A stretch of 64,000 bases of DNA from the NCBI GenBank assembly GCA_018267825.1, contig JAFDXR010000004.1:62001-126000 (forward strand). Reading direction: 5' to 3'. Below are positions 7,633-15,321 of the stretch, in pieces. Both the position numbers and the translations under genes were made by a program. Each line of letters begins with the position of its first letter. Within the stretch, counting starts at the first letter, position 1. Source of the stretch: Bacteroidota bacterium (GTDB lineage Bacteria > Bacteroidota > Bacteroidia > B-17B0 > Aurantibacillaceae). The notes beneath the pieces were generated by a model, which was given only the letters and a program-made list of their open reading frames with translations, was not told the origin of the DNA and did not search any database.

Positions 7633-7866
7633 CTACTTTAAAGAGCAATTTGGTATAATAGGATTCCCTTGTGAATCAGTGTATGAAAGCGACTTTTTAG
7701 AACAATCATCCTTTGCATATTGTTTCTTAGTCTCCTTGAAAGTGTAATTTGTTGTTGTTGTTTCATGGGTATTAACATTGTAATTAACACATTCGCAATT
7801 GTAACTTTTCTTGCAACCTACGACAATTAAGCACCCTAAAAAAATCTTAAATCTCATATTACTCAT
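7633..7866 (-). CDS. Small predicted lipoprotein, 77 aa
   Basis: A short signal peptide with a lipobox-like end (IFLGCLIVVGCKK) is followed by a polar, Cys- and Thr-rich domain with CECVNY and DDCSKKSL. It overlaps the end of the larger T9SS gene by eight bases, so it is probably co-expressed with it. The function is unknown; an accessory or immunity-like role to the exported neighbour is only speculation. Confidence 0.6.
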   Translation of the reverse strand: MSNMRFKIFLGCLIVVGCKKSYNCECVNYNVNTHETTTTNYTFKETKKQYAKDDCSKKSLSYTDSQGNPIIPNCSLK

Positions 7867-9781
7867 TATTAAATAAACTAAAAAAACCTTTTTCTTTTAT
7901 CTCCCTACCTTTAAAATCCTTCATTAATAGAACATAAAAATATGTTCCATCACTATATTGTGAACCATCATCCTTTTTTCCATCCCACATGTCATAATGT
8001 TGCCAATTCGTTACGTTAACTGCCACCGATTTGCTCTTTAACAAATTGCCCCATCTATTATAAATTTCATAACTTATAGATTCTATATTTTTCAATCGAA
8101 TAGAAAAAACATCATTTGCACCGTCGCCATTTGGAGTAAAGACATTTGGTATTTCAAAATCCGGGTCGCAATATACAGTATTTACAAATACAGTATCAAA
8201 ATAGCTCCCGCAAAATCCATTGGTTTGAAGTACATAAACTCCCTCTTGATCTATAGAAATGGCTGACAATGTATCCCCAGTGTTCCAACGATACCCGACA
8301 CCACAAGGACTAACACCATTAATAATTGTGTCTGTTCCTTTACATAATGTAATATGTCTGGGCAGAACAGAATATCCAGCACCACATACAGTAACACATT
8401 GGATAGTAGTATCTCCAACGCCACCATTGAAAACTATACATTCTACCTGATTTGATCCTGAAAATGAGTATGTATGAACAGCAGTATTTCCAAACATAGA
8501 TTGGTTATTATCATAAAACATCCACTTAACAGAGTCAGCTGAAACTGTAGGATCACTCAAATAAAAAGAGAAAGGTGTTCCAACACAAACACCGTTGTAC
8601 TGAAATTCACTTACTGGATGGTGAAAATAAAAAGATGGAAAATTGGGAAGTCCTAATGAATATCCAGAGAAATTATACGAGTAATCGTAAATAAATGCTG
8701 TATCAAAAGTACATGAAACACCTATCAAATCAGGAAACTTTATTTCCGTTAATCTAAAAGCATTGTTTATGCTAACGCTACCTTGCCATGTATTCGCACT
8801 TCCAATAGATAGAATTTCAGCTTTAGGAAAATGATATTTATATATTTTGCCGTTTTGTGCCATTTGTAATTGAGCTGGTACATCATATTTTAACAATGAG
8901 GTAAGTGTCCCGGTAACCAGGTCATATTGTTTTTCATTAACGTAAATTTTCTTTCCATCCGATGAAAACTCCATACCATAACCATTATTTAATGGTAGTG
9001 GAATAAATGAATTATGTTTAACTATACCTGTCTCAGAATTGAAATTAAATAGTTCTATACCATTTGGTGAAGCCCAAGCCAGAATATTTCCTTGTGGATT
9101 AAATTTCATCTGTCCAACTGCCATAACACTTTCGGGTAAAGTAATAGAGGAAACAATTGGTTGTGGATTAATACCACTCTGCGAAACTAAATAACTTAAA
9201 AAGCTACATGTATTGTTTTTGCCATTTGGTTCAACATTATCCCAATTTACAACGACAGTCCACAAATCACTATTATTGCAATGCTTTGTCGCGGTCATTT
9301 TCTCCGTCAACGTGTCCGCTATAAGTAAATTATTTTTAGTGAGAACTATACCATTACCAAAATTAGCACTCATATCTATTTCTGCGTATTCCAATGCGTT
9401 ATCCCAAATTGTGCCTAAAGTAAAAATATAATAATGATCTAATGATTTTGGTTTTTTGAGTATCATTGCTCCCTGGGTAGTAGTAAATGCACTTGCATTA
9501 AATCCTGCCTGAGTTAACAAGTTTGTACCATTAGGCATAATATTATTATTCTTATCCCAAACTGTATCACCATTAGTATAAAACAACAAATTTCCTGTAT
9601 TATCAGAGATCGTTGCGCATGCTTCAGTAACACTTATAGATGAACTATATGAATAAACAGGATTACCCGCGCTAAAATTCATCGCTATATGATTACCAAA
9701 ATGCCACCAGTTCGCTTCTTTTTGAGCAAACATGGTGGCACTTAAAAATAACAAGCCGTATATATATAGCAAGCTTTTCAA
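7859..9781 (-). CDS. T9SS type B-sorted exported protein with PKD-like domain (640 aa)
   Basis: A signal peptide (LLYIYGLLFLSATMFAQ) precedes a beta-propeller-like region with ANWWHFGNH and ISDNTGNLLFYTNGDTVWDK, a motif set common in large Bacteroidota exported proteins. A PKD-like region around residues 400-470 (CVGTPFSFYLSD, HTYSFSGSNQVECIV) comes next. The last 90 residues are a gliding-motility-associated C-terminal domain: PNVFTPNGDGANDVFSI, YEIYNRWGNLL, DMWDGKKDDGS, GTYFYVLL. It should be secreted by the host T9SS. It lies inside the provirus on the strand opposite to the late genes and looks AT-richer than they do, which suggests acquired cargo. Confidence 0.85.
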   Translation of the reverse strand: MKSLLYIYGLLFLSATMFAQKEANWWHFGNHIAMNFSAGNPVYSYSSSISVTEACATISDNTGNLLFYTNGDTVWDKNNNIMPNGTNLLTQAGFNASAFTTTQGAMILKKPKSLDHYYIFTLGTIWDNALEYAEIDMSANFGNGIVLTKNNLLIADTLTEKMTATKHCNNSDLWTVVVNWDNVEPNGKNNTCSFLSYLVSQSGINPQPIVSSITLPESVMAVGQMKFNPQGNILAWASPNGIELFNFNSETGIVKHNSFIPLPLNNGYGMEFSSDGKKIYVNEKQYDLVTGTLTSLLKYDVPAQLQMAQNGKIYKYHFPKAEILSIGSANTWQGSVSINNAFRLTEIKFPDLIGVSCTFDTAFIYDYSYNFSGYSLGLPNFPSFYFHHPVSEFQYNGVCVGTPFSFYLSDPTVSADSVKWMFYDNNQSMFGNTAVHTYSFSGSNQVECIVFNGGVGDTTIQCVTVCGAGYSVLPRHITLCKGTDTIINGVSPCGVGYRWNTGDTLSAISIDQEGVYVLQTNGFCGSYFDTVFVNTVYCDPDFEIPNVFTPNGDGANDVFSIRLKNIESISYEIYNRWGNLLKSKSVAVNVTNWQHYDMWDGKKDDGSQYSDGTYFYVLLMKDFKGREIKEKGFFSLFNNE

Positions 9782-9812
9782 CAGCTTAAAGATACTGCTT
9801 ATTTAATGAATT

Positions 9813-12017
9813 TTAATGGTGGCCAAGTAAAGTAACACTATAAACACATGGTTTATCGCAACCACATTCATAATGAGGTGGCCACCAAACCCAATGCTGG
9901 TCTCCGCAACAAATGGCACCATCTGCAATATTTGGCGCACAAACAAGTTTATAACCTGATCCGCAAGTTTGTTGTGTAAACCCGGTTACCGCACCTGGGC
10001 AAAATTGCATACATAATTGAAAAGAATATACTCCCTCCGGTAAATCCTGACCGTTTTCATCTCTTCCATCCCATCGAACGTCCCCTTGTTTTAAACAGTC
10101 AGAAGAATTATCTAATCCAACGTCAACCTTTGAAACAGTCCTAATCACATTCCCCCATCTATCATAAACCGTTAGAACAAAGTCAGATGCACCGTAAGCT
10201 GGACCAATCCCATAAGCAGGGGCGTTCGAGCTACCATCATAAATAATCAAATTACTTATCAAAGGATTTGGGTTACTTAAATCCATAGCGTTAGCTGCCC
10301 AATAGCTAAAAGAGCTTGGCGGGGTATATGCTTTCACAACTGTTTTCACTAATGCAGTAGCGCAGCCATCGGTGACATTTGTATAAACAACGCCATCCGC
10401 ATTTGGAGGTGTGTACGTATCACCATGCGCGATTGGCGAATATGTATTTGTTTTGGGATCGTAAAAAATCCAGCTCACCGAGTTTGGGGTAAGTGTTGGG
10501 TAATTAGCTTCAAAATATGGATCATCTTCAGTACAAGGGTTAAATCCATATTGTGCTTTTAAAATTTTATCAGCCCCACATGCTGTACATCCAGTTGGAG
10601 AGGCATTTGGCGAAGTAATTGTAAGGCCTAAAGCAGACGGCTTAAACCTTACTATGACCGAATCAGTTGCTTTACATCCATTATGATCTGTAACAGTTAA
10701 AATGTATGCTGTTGAAACAGACGGGCAAGGATTTATTTGCGAATGATTGCTTTGGAAATCAACTGGAAAAGAGGTCCAAGAATATGATAAACTTGGGTCA
10801 GGAGGAACGCCAAAACTAAAACATGGTGGGTTATCATTAGCAATTCCTTCTTTTGGGCAACATACATTTTGATCTGCACCTGCTATTGCAGTAGGGCATC
10901 TAAAATGAATGATTTGGGATTTCTCATTTAAAGAAGCACAATCATTTAACACTCCTACTTTAACTTTATAGTAAGAATTACATTTAAATTTTTTCCCCTT
11001 GCTTGCATACCATTGTGTAATGTCAAAATTAGATGGTGCTTGAACACCATAAAACCACTCATTTATGTCAACACCTCCTGATATTAAGTTTCCCGATGCA
11101 TCACATTCCGCAATATCTAAATTCCAACGATCCTCTCCTGTACTGCCTGAAGCATCTAAAATTACAGGTACTCCATTATCACAAAAATCCGTCATATTTA
11201 ATTTAATATTCGCAATTGCTGGCCAATCAGTACAAAGTCCATCAACGTATGCATAACCAAAGTGTCCACCTTGCGCACAATCACGAGCAAGAAAAATAAA
11301 TGAAACTGTTTGCCCAACATATTGTGATAAATCATATTCAATACATTGCCAATCTTTATAAATCACATTTTGCGCACCCGCATAGGTCGAATGCTTATAA
11401 TATGGATTATTAGCATCAGCCACTTGAACTCTTATAGTCTGCGCATATAGATGGAAATCATTTATCCAAAATGGGCCAAAACTAGAGGGAAATATTTTAT
11501 TACCAAGGGTTATATAACTTAACACTTCTGGGTTCACTCCCGATGGGTGTCCACCGTCTTGAAAAACAACTGCATATCTAAACTTGAAGTGCTTGTTGTT
11601 ATTAGTTACGACAAATGTATATCGCAACAAGTCAGCCTGATAACCATCATTATAAGAGCCACTACTTATCCCATTATTCCCCAATCTAAAACAATAAGTC
11701 CCTTGGTTTGGCAGAGCGAAATTCCCATACTTGTCTATACCTCCTTGTATCATTATTGGCCAAGGATTCAATTGAAAACCGGAACATGATCCAGAACCTG
11801 CACCACACTGAACTCCAGCTCTGGATGAATTATAGGTCATAGTAAAGCTGTTCATGTTTTGAGGATTGGAGCTAACCCCAGTATAAGTTGCCCAATTTGC
11901 GAAACTTCCGCTTTCCACATCGCCATTAGGACAATCTGGATTGCTTTGCTGCGCTTTAGCTATCTCACAAATAAATAAACTAAAGCACCATATAAAAATG
12001 TATTTTTTCATAAACAT
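9813..12017 (-). CDS. Large exported protein with a modified gliding-type C-terminal domain (734 aa)
   Basis: A signal peptide (YIFIWCFSLFICEIAKAQ) is followed by NPDCPNGDVESGSFANW, a beta-sandwich typical of Bacteroidota secreted proteins, then a PKD/SprB-like region (YILTVTDHNGCKATDSVIVR). The C-terminus has FVLTVYDRWGNVIRTV and GDVRWDGRDENGQDLPEGVY, as in type B sorting domains. It then continues with about 60 Cys- and Trp-rich residues (CCGDQHWVWWPPHYECGCDK), unusual after a sorting domain. The second Met (12011) may be the real start. It lies in the cargo operon of the provirus, 31 bases upstream of the 640-aa gene. Confidence 0.8.
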   Translation of the reverse strand: MFMKKYIFIWCFSLFICEIAKAQQSNPDCPNGDVESGSFANWATYTGVSSNPQNMNSFTMTYNSSRAGVQCGAGSGSCSGFQLNPWPIMIQGGIDKYGNFALPNQGTYCFRLGNNGISSGSYNDGYQADLLRYTFVVTNNNKHFKFRYAVVFQDGGHPSGVNPEVLSYITLGNKIFPSSFGPFWINDFHLYAQTIRVQVADANNPYYKHSTYAGAQNVIYKDWQCIEYDLSQYVGQTVSFIFLARDCAQGGHFGYAYVDGLCTDWPAIANIKLNMTDFCDNGVPVILDASGSTGEDRWNLDIAECDASGNLISGGVDINEWFYGVQAPSNFDITQWYASKGKKFKCNSYYKVKVGVLNDCASLNEKSQIIHFRCPTAIAGADQNVCCPKEGIANDNPPCFSFGVPPDPSLSYSWTSFPVDFQSNHSQINPCPSVSTAYILTVTDHNGCKATDSVIVRFKPSALGLTITSPNASPTGCTACGADKILKAQYGFNPCTEDDPYFEANYPTLTPNSVSWIFYDPKTNTYSPIAHGDTYTPPNADGVVYTNVTDGCATALVKTVVKAYTPPSSFSYWAANAMDLSNPNPLISNLIIYDGSSNAPAYGIGPAYGASDFVLTVYDRWGNVIRTVSKVDVGLDNSSDCLKQGDVRWDGRDENGQDLPEGVYSFQLCMQFCPGAVTGFTQQTCGSGYKLVCAPNIADGAICCGDQHWVWWPPHYECGCDKPCVYSVTLLGHH

Positions 12018-12029
12018 GGATATTTAAGA

Positions 12030-12896
12030 TTATTGAATAATTAGTGAGGTTGAAAACGCAATCCCATTTACAATTAAACGGACATTATATAATCCAGCTT
12101 GTAACCCTGTCAAAGGAATAATCTGCTGATATTGTCCACTAGCCTTGTTCCCCGAAAACACAGTCGTATTAATCGTACTTGCCTGATTTGTCAATTGAAT
12201 AATTACATTTGCACCAGCAACCAAATTATAGGAAAATGTCGTTTGACCTGTTGCTGGATTAGGATTTAGAACCATCTGCAAATTTGCATTGTTGAAAACA
12301 CTAGCTTGACCATTTGACGTTATAGCGTTAAAATTAATACCATACACTGTAGTACCAAGAAATCCTTTTAATGTTCTTTTTTTACTAAATGTAGAAAACA
12401 AATAGGTCTTATCTGTTTTCTTAAAAAAGGCGTAATAAGAATTTGTATAGCTTGAAATTGTATCTGGGCTAGACATCAAATAGTATGTCTCAACAATTTT
12501 AATTTTATCTACATTCGTGTAGGACAATCCTGGAATATTTAGTGTTCCATTACCGGCATACTGAGCTATATATTTACCTTGACGACTCATTGTGAAAAAA
12601 TCATTCACATATTGCCTACTTGGCAAATTATCTACTACACTGTCTCCCAAATTTTGAAAATTTGCATTATCATAAACTGCTTCTGGGTCTTGTAACTCTA
12701 CTAAATCAGAATCATTTACTGCTGGATAATTAGAAAAGTTAATTCCAGTAAAGTTCCAAGTGATACCATTCCCATTAGGCTTGGCCGCTCTAATCACAGT
12801 ATCTTCGACAACTTGAATTGGAGTTTCGATTTGAGCCTTTAAGGAAAAATTCAGGGCTCCAATTATAACTAGCCCTATTTTAATAGATGTTTTCAT
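12030..12896 (-). CDS. Exported protein with T9SS type A sorting domain (288 aa)
   Basis: A signal peptide (IKIGLVIIGALNFSLKAQ) precedes about 190 residues of unknown fold. The final 80 residues form a Por-type sorting domain: NLQMVLNPNPATGQTTFSYN, then GLQAGLYNVRLIVNG and FSTSLIIQ. This is the type A signal for T9SS export and attachment. It is the first gene of the cargo operon, 12 bases before the 734-aa gene. A structured RNA ending in a U tract lies about 210 bases upstream on the same strand and might control the operon. Confidence 0.85.
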   Translation of the reverse strand: MKTSIKIGLVIIGALNFSLKAQIETPIQVVEDTVIRAAKPNGNGITWNFTGINFSNYPAVNDSDLVELQDPEAVYDNANFQNLGDSVVDNLPSRQYVNDFFTMSRQGKYIAQYAGNGTLNIPGLSYTNVDKIKIVETYYLMSSPDTISSYTNSYYAFFKKTDKTYLFSTFSKKRTLKGFLGTTVYGINFNAITSNGQASVFNNANLQMVLNPNPATGQTTFSYNLVAGANVIIQLTNQASTINTTVFSGNKASGQYQQIIPLTGLQAGLYNVRLIVNGIAFSTSLIIQ

Positions 12897-13103
12897 ATTG
12901 TATTTTTTATTATTTCTATTCTTTTTGTTTACGTTTAACTTTATTAAAAGTAGTTATTGGCGCAACTTTGCTACAGCAAATTGCATAACCGGCAGCATTA
13001 ACTTCACAACTGGCAATAATGCAACCATAAACGAAGTTTATCCGTCGTCAAAAAAAACACTATATGAGGGAGTTGGATTTTTAAGTTTATGTAGGCTTCT
13101 CAT

Positions 13104-13250
13104 AAAAAAATCGGGCGTAACAACTATACTACCCGATCTCAGGAACCGCGAAGCTCCCACAACAGAATAGCAAGTGTACGCCCTTTCGGACGTTCCTTGC
13201 TGACTATCTGTTGTCTATAAAATTCGCGGTTTTGAGATCGACGGTACAGC
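13104..13250 (-). ncRNA. Structured RNA copy 1 with 3' pseudoknot and U tract
   Basis: Read on the minus strand. Stem A pairs 13223-13239 with 13135-13152 (ATCTCA and CCGCGAA arms). Stem B pairs 13196-13214 with 13159-13174 (CTTGCT and CTGTTGT arms). The apical hairpin ACGTCC-GAAA-GGGCGT has a GNRA loop. The GGGCGTA of that hairpin (13113-13119 complement partner at 13177-13183) can pair instead with TACGCCC directly before a T7 run (13104-13110). A second homologous copy at 14052-14210 keeps the same plan with different bases. No named family recognised; the 5' end is approximate. Confidence 0.65.
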
Positions 13251-13475
13251 ATAAAACGCTTAATATGTTTATTCTATTTTTTTATTTCAATTAAAGCCCT
13301 CCATATTTTTGAATGAAACGAAGATACAAAAAATACAGATGGCCTCAGTTCACTTTATTTGAGTGGGTTGTAAATTACTGGTAAATATTTCATAATGTCA
13401 ATGGGTAAAAATACCTATTTCGACGAGTATTAGTTTACTAGAAAATCAGTAACAATAAGCCTTTCAAGCAACATC

Positions 13476-14033
13476 CTATCCACTATCAATCCTCTGAAAA
13501 CTATGCTCAGAAAGCAAGTAAGACAAGTTAAATTTCAGTAACGATTTTTTAATTTCCAGTAACTGTTTCTGATCTAAGTCCCAATATTCCAACAGATCAT
13601 TTTCCGAGTATTCCTTTAAAAGATCATACAATGTTTCCACCTGCATAATCTTAAATTTTGTTTTTAGTTCAGGAGAAAAGTATTGCAGCAATGCAGGTGC
13701 ATTAAGCAATTGATCTGCTTCGGACACATATACCAATTTTCCCCTTAGACAATTAAGATAGTGCTGCTTCCAGGTAAGGTAATCGTCTTTACGCAGATTT
13801 AGTTTTGAAATAATCTTTAGAATATCATTTGCAGCGGTAACAATTGAAACAGGCAGCTTTTCTGTAATTGCCGCGTAACACCTGGTTTTCAAATAAATAT
13901 TGATTTCAACGATTTCAGGAACCGTGAGAAAACAAGCGGGTGATTGCACCCATTCATCAAACAACGTATTGTACGGTAACAGAGCGGTTTTTAGTTCCTT
14001 CCAGGCTTTTGTCGGTGCGAATCTTGCTTTCAT
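13476..14033 (-). CDS. 185-aa protein with an RNA polymerase alpha-CTD-like helix-hairpin-helix end
   Basis: The first 110 residues are helical and unrecognised (WKELKTALLPYNTLFDEWVQ, VPEIVEINIYLKTRCYAAIT). The last 60 residues (KIMQVETLYDLLKEYSENDL, then LDQKQLLEIKKSLLKFNLSY) follow the pattern of the alpha-CTD helix-hairpin-helix: V-x-DLL, SE-x-DLL, then Q/K-LLEIK-x-xL. It is placed between the two structured RNA copies and starts 18 bases after the U tract of copy 2. Possible roles are a regulator that touches RNA polymerase, or an RNA-binding partner of the RNAs. The fold call is by pattern only. Confidence 0.6.
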   Translation of the reverse strand: MKARFAPTKAWKELKTALLPYNTLFDEWVQSPACFLTVPEIVEINIYLKTRCYAAITEKLPVSIVTAANDILKIISKLNLRKDDYLTWKQHYLNCLRGKLVYVSEADQLLNAPALLQYFSPELKTKFKIMQVETLYDLLKEYSENDLLEYWDLDQKQLLEIKKSLLKFNLSYLLSEHSFQRIDSG

Positions 14034-14051
14034 ATGGCTTTGAGGCAGCCC

Positions 14052-14210
14052 AAAAAAAGAGGGCGTGTTTTCTATGTTAACAACTCAGGGCGGCTCTGGT
14101 AAGCCTCGTAGAATTGAAAACAGGAAGAAGAACACGCCCGTATCGACGTGTTGCTCCTAACTGTTTCCTGTCCACTTGAAATTTACCAGATTTGCCCTGA
14201 CAGGTCGAGT
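14052..14210 (-). ncRNA. Structured RNA copy 2 with 3' pseudoknot and U tract
   Basis: Minus strand. Stem A pairs 14183-14200 with 14085-14102 (TCAGGGC and CTGGTAA arms). Stem B pairs TTCCTGT with ACAGGAA (14165-14171, 14120-14126). The apical hairpin is AACACGTC with GGCGTGTT. AACACGCCC just before the T7 run (14052-14058) can also pair with GGGCGTGTT of that hairpin (nine pairs). The plan is the same as copy 1, while the arm sequences differ in a compensating way, which supports a conserved RNA. The terminator-like end stands 18 bases before the start of the 185-aa gene. Confidence 0.65.
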
Positions 14211-14399
14211 TAATGCAACTTGCTATATTTTTATTCTCGAAAACAAAAATATTACAAAATATAGTACACTCGGAAATTATTTTACATGCAGGAAACCGTT
14301 AGAAGCTACACGCTAACAATGATAAGGAAATTAGCGGTTCATTCCGTTTCAAATATCCTCCACAATCACGGTTTTACGCAAAAAAAATGTGTAGTAAAA

Positions 14400-14657
14400 T
14401 TATCTGCTTGCCCGTTTCAAAAGCCAGGTCGCTTTTGTCGGATCATCCCCTAGCCTCTCAAATATATAACCCGCTTTAAGCATGAAGTTATACGCATCCT
14501 GGACAGTAAAACTTGCCCCTGGGCATTCCTCCATAATTCGGGCATGAACAGCCAGCGTACTCATAAAGTACTTCACATTGGAGGCGTTGGCCGGCTCATA
14601 ATATGCCATAAATGCCTTTAATGACTTTACAATATCCTTTGAATACTCCTTTTGCAT
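14400..14657 (-). CDS. Small helical protein, 85 aa
   Basis: All-helical and charged (SKDIVKSLKAFMAYYEPANA, YFMSTLAVHARIMEECPGAS, DAYNFMLKAGYIFERLGDDP). It may form a winged-helix-like unit but no family is recognised. It diverges from the XRE-type regulator at 14753 across a 95-bp gap and may belong to the same switch between the silent and late modules. Confidence 0.55.
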   Translation of the reverse strand: MQKEYSKDIVKSLKAFMAYYEPANASNVKYFMSTLAVHARIMEECPGASFTVQDAYNFMLKAGYIFERLGDDPTKATWLLKRASR

Positions 14658-14752
14658 GGATGTATAAAGTTAGGGGAAAAGCAAACTGTAAAAATTATTT
14701 CGGTATAATAATTTACTAACGCAGGTATATAATTTCAACATATTTTTGCGGT

Positions 14753-15100
14753 ATGACACTGATACATCGAATTGAAAAAAAACTCAGCGAAAATGGGCAT
14801 GATATGCCAAGCCTGGCGAAATATCTGCATCTACCAGAGCAAGTATTATTTGAAACCCTGGAAAACCAGACTATTGAACTCCGGTATTTAGAAGCCATTG
14901 CCAAAATACTGAAACTACCACTATACAGCTTATTCAATGACGATGAAGATTTGACAATCAGCCATTATTTGAAGCCACTTGACGAACTCCTGGATAGTGC
15001 TAATGACCATAACAAAAGCCCTCAAAAGATACAGGAAGAAATCAAAATGCTGGAAGAAGCCATCGAGCGAAAGCGTGTTGTATTATCCGTTTGGAAATAG
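14753..15100 (+). CDS. XRE-like helix-turn-helix regulator with coiled-coil tail (115 aa)
   Basis: Residues 1-62 form a helix-turn-helix of Cro/C1 type (IEKKLSENGHDMPSLAKYLH followed by the recognition-helix region and YLEAIAKILKLPLYSLF). The last 35 residues are a predicted coiled coil (SPQKIQEEIKMLEEAIERKR). It is followed at once by a strong terminator and then by the repeat array and the late operon, so it is a good candidate for the regulator that binds the repeats and controls late genes. Confidence 0.7.
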   Translation: MTLIHRIEKKLSENGHDMPSLAKYLHLPEQVLFETLENQTIELRYLEAIAKILKLPLYSLFNDDEDLTISHYLKPLDELLDSANDHNKSPQKIQEEIKMLEEAIERKRVVLSVWK

Positions 15101-15126
15101 CACATACATAATCCCAAAAACACAAA

Positions 15127-15154
15127 AGCTACCCTAACCGGTAGCTTTTTTTTT
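15127..15154 (+). terminator. Rho-independent terminator after the XRE-like gene
   Basis: AGCTACC-CTAACC-GGTAGCT followed by nine T. It separates the regulator transcript from the late operon, whose promoter must therefore lie between 15155 and 15322. Confidence 0.85.
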
Positions 15155-15160
15155 GCCAAA

Positions 15161-15240
15161 AAAAGACCGCAAAAGACCGCAAACATGCGCAAATGTGCGC
15201 AAACATGCGCAACAGACCGCAAAAGTGCGCAAAAGACCGC
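15161..15240 (+). repeat. Eight tandem 10-bp repeats with phased A-tracts before the late operon
   Basis: Eight contiguous 10-bp units run without interruption. Four are AAAAGACCGC or one change from it (15161, 15171, 15231, and AACAGACCGC at 15211). The others are AAACATGCGC (15181, 15201), AAATGTGCGC (15191) and AAAAGTGCGC (15221). Each begins with an A-tract and ends in CGC, so the A-tracts are in helical phase and should bend the DNA. The array lies in the late-promoter region. It could be a multisite activator or iteron array. Confidence 0.8.
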
Positions 15241-15274
15241 AAGTAGCCCTTTGCTCTAACTGAACCTTTGCCTA

Positions 15275-15306
15275 TCAACAACGCCAACGTTGCCAAATCA
15301 ACAACG
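15275..15306. promoter_or_regulatory. TCAACAACG motif cluster 2
   Basis: TCAACAACG occurs at 15275-15283 and 15298-15306, in direct orientation 23 bp apart, between the 10-bp array and the ATG of the first late gene (15322). The 14-mer AAATCAACAACGGC here recurs exactly at about 20549 within a late gene. The position suits an operator of the late operon. Confidence 0.5.
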
Positions 15307-15321
15307 GCGGGTAAACGGCAG

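Noticed and set aside
12898-13170. Plus-strand 90-codon ORF
   Set aside because: It starts in an AT-rich region and runs through the structured RNA on the other strand; the protein has no family, and pairing explains the sequence better.
13104-14210. RNA copies as retron msr-msd, 6S RNA, tmRNA or type III antitoxin
   Set aside because: No reverse transcriptase is nearby, no tandem 36-base repeats, no tmRNA tRNA-like end. A 6S-like bubble is possible for copy 1 but the 3' pseudoknot does not fit.
15161-15240. Repeat array that might be taken for CRISPR
   Set aside because: Units are 10 bp, contiguous and without spacers; no cas genes are near.
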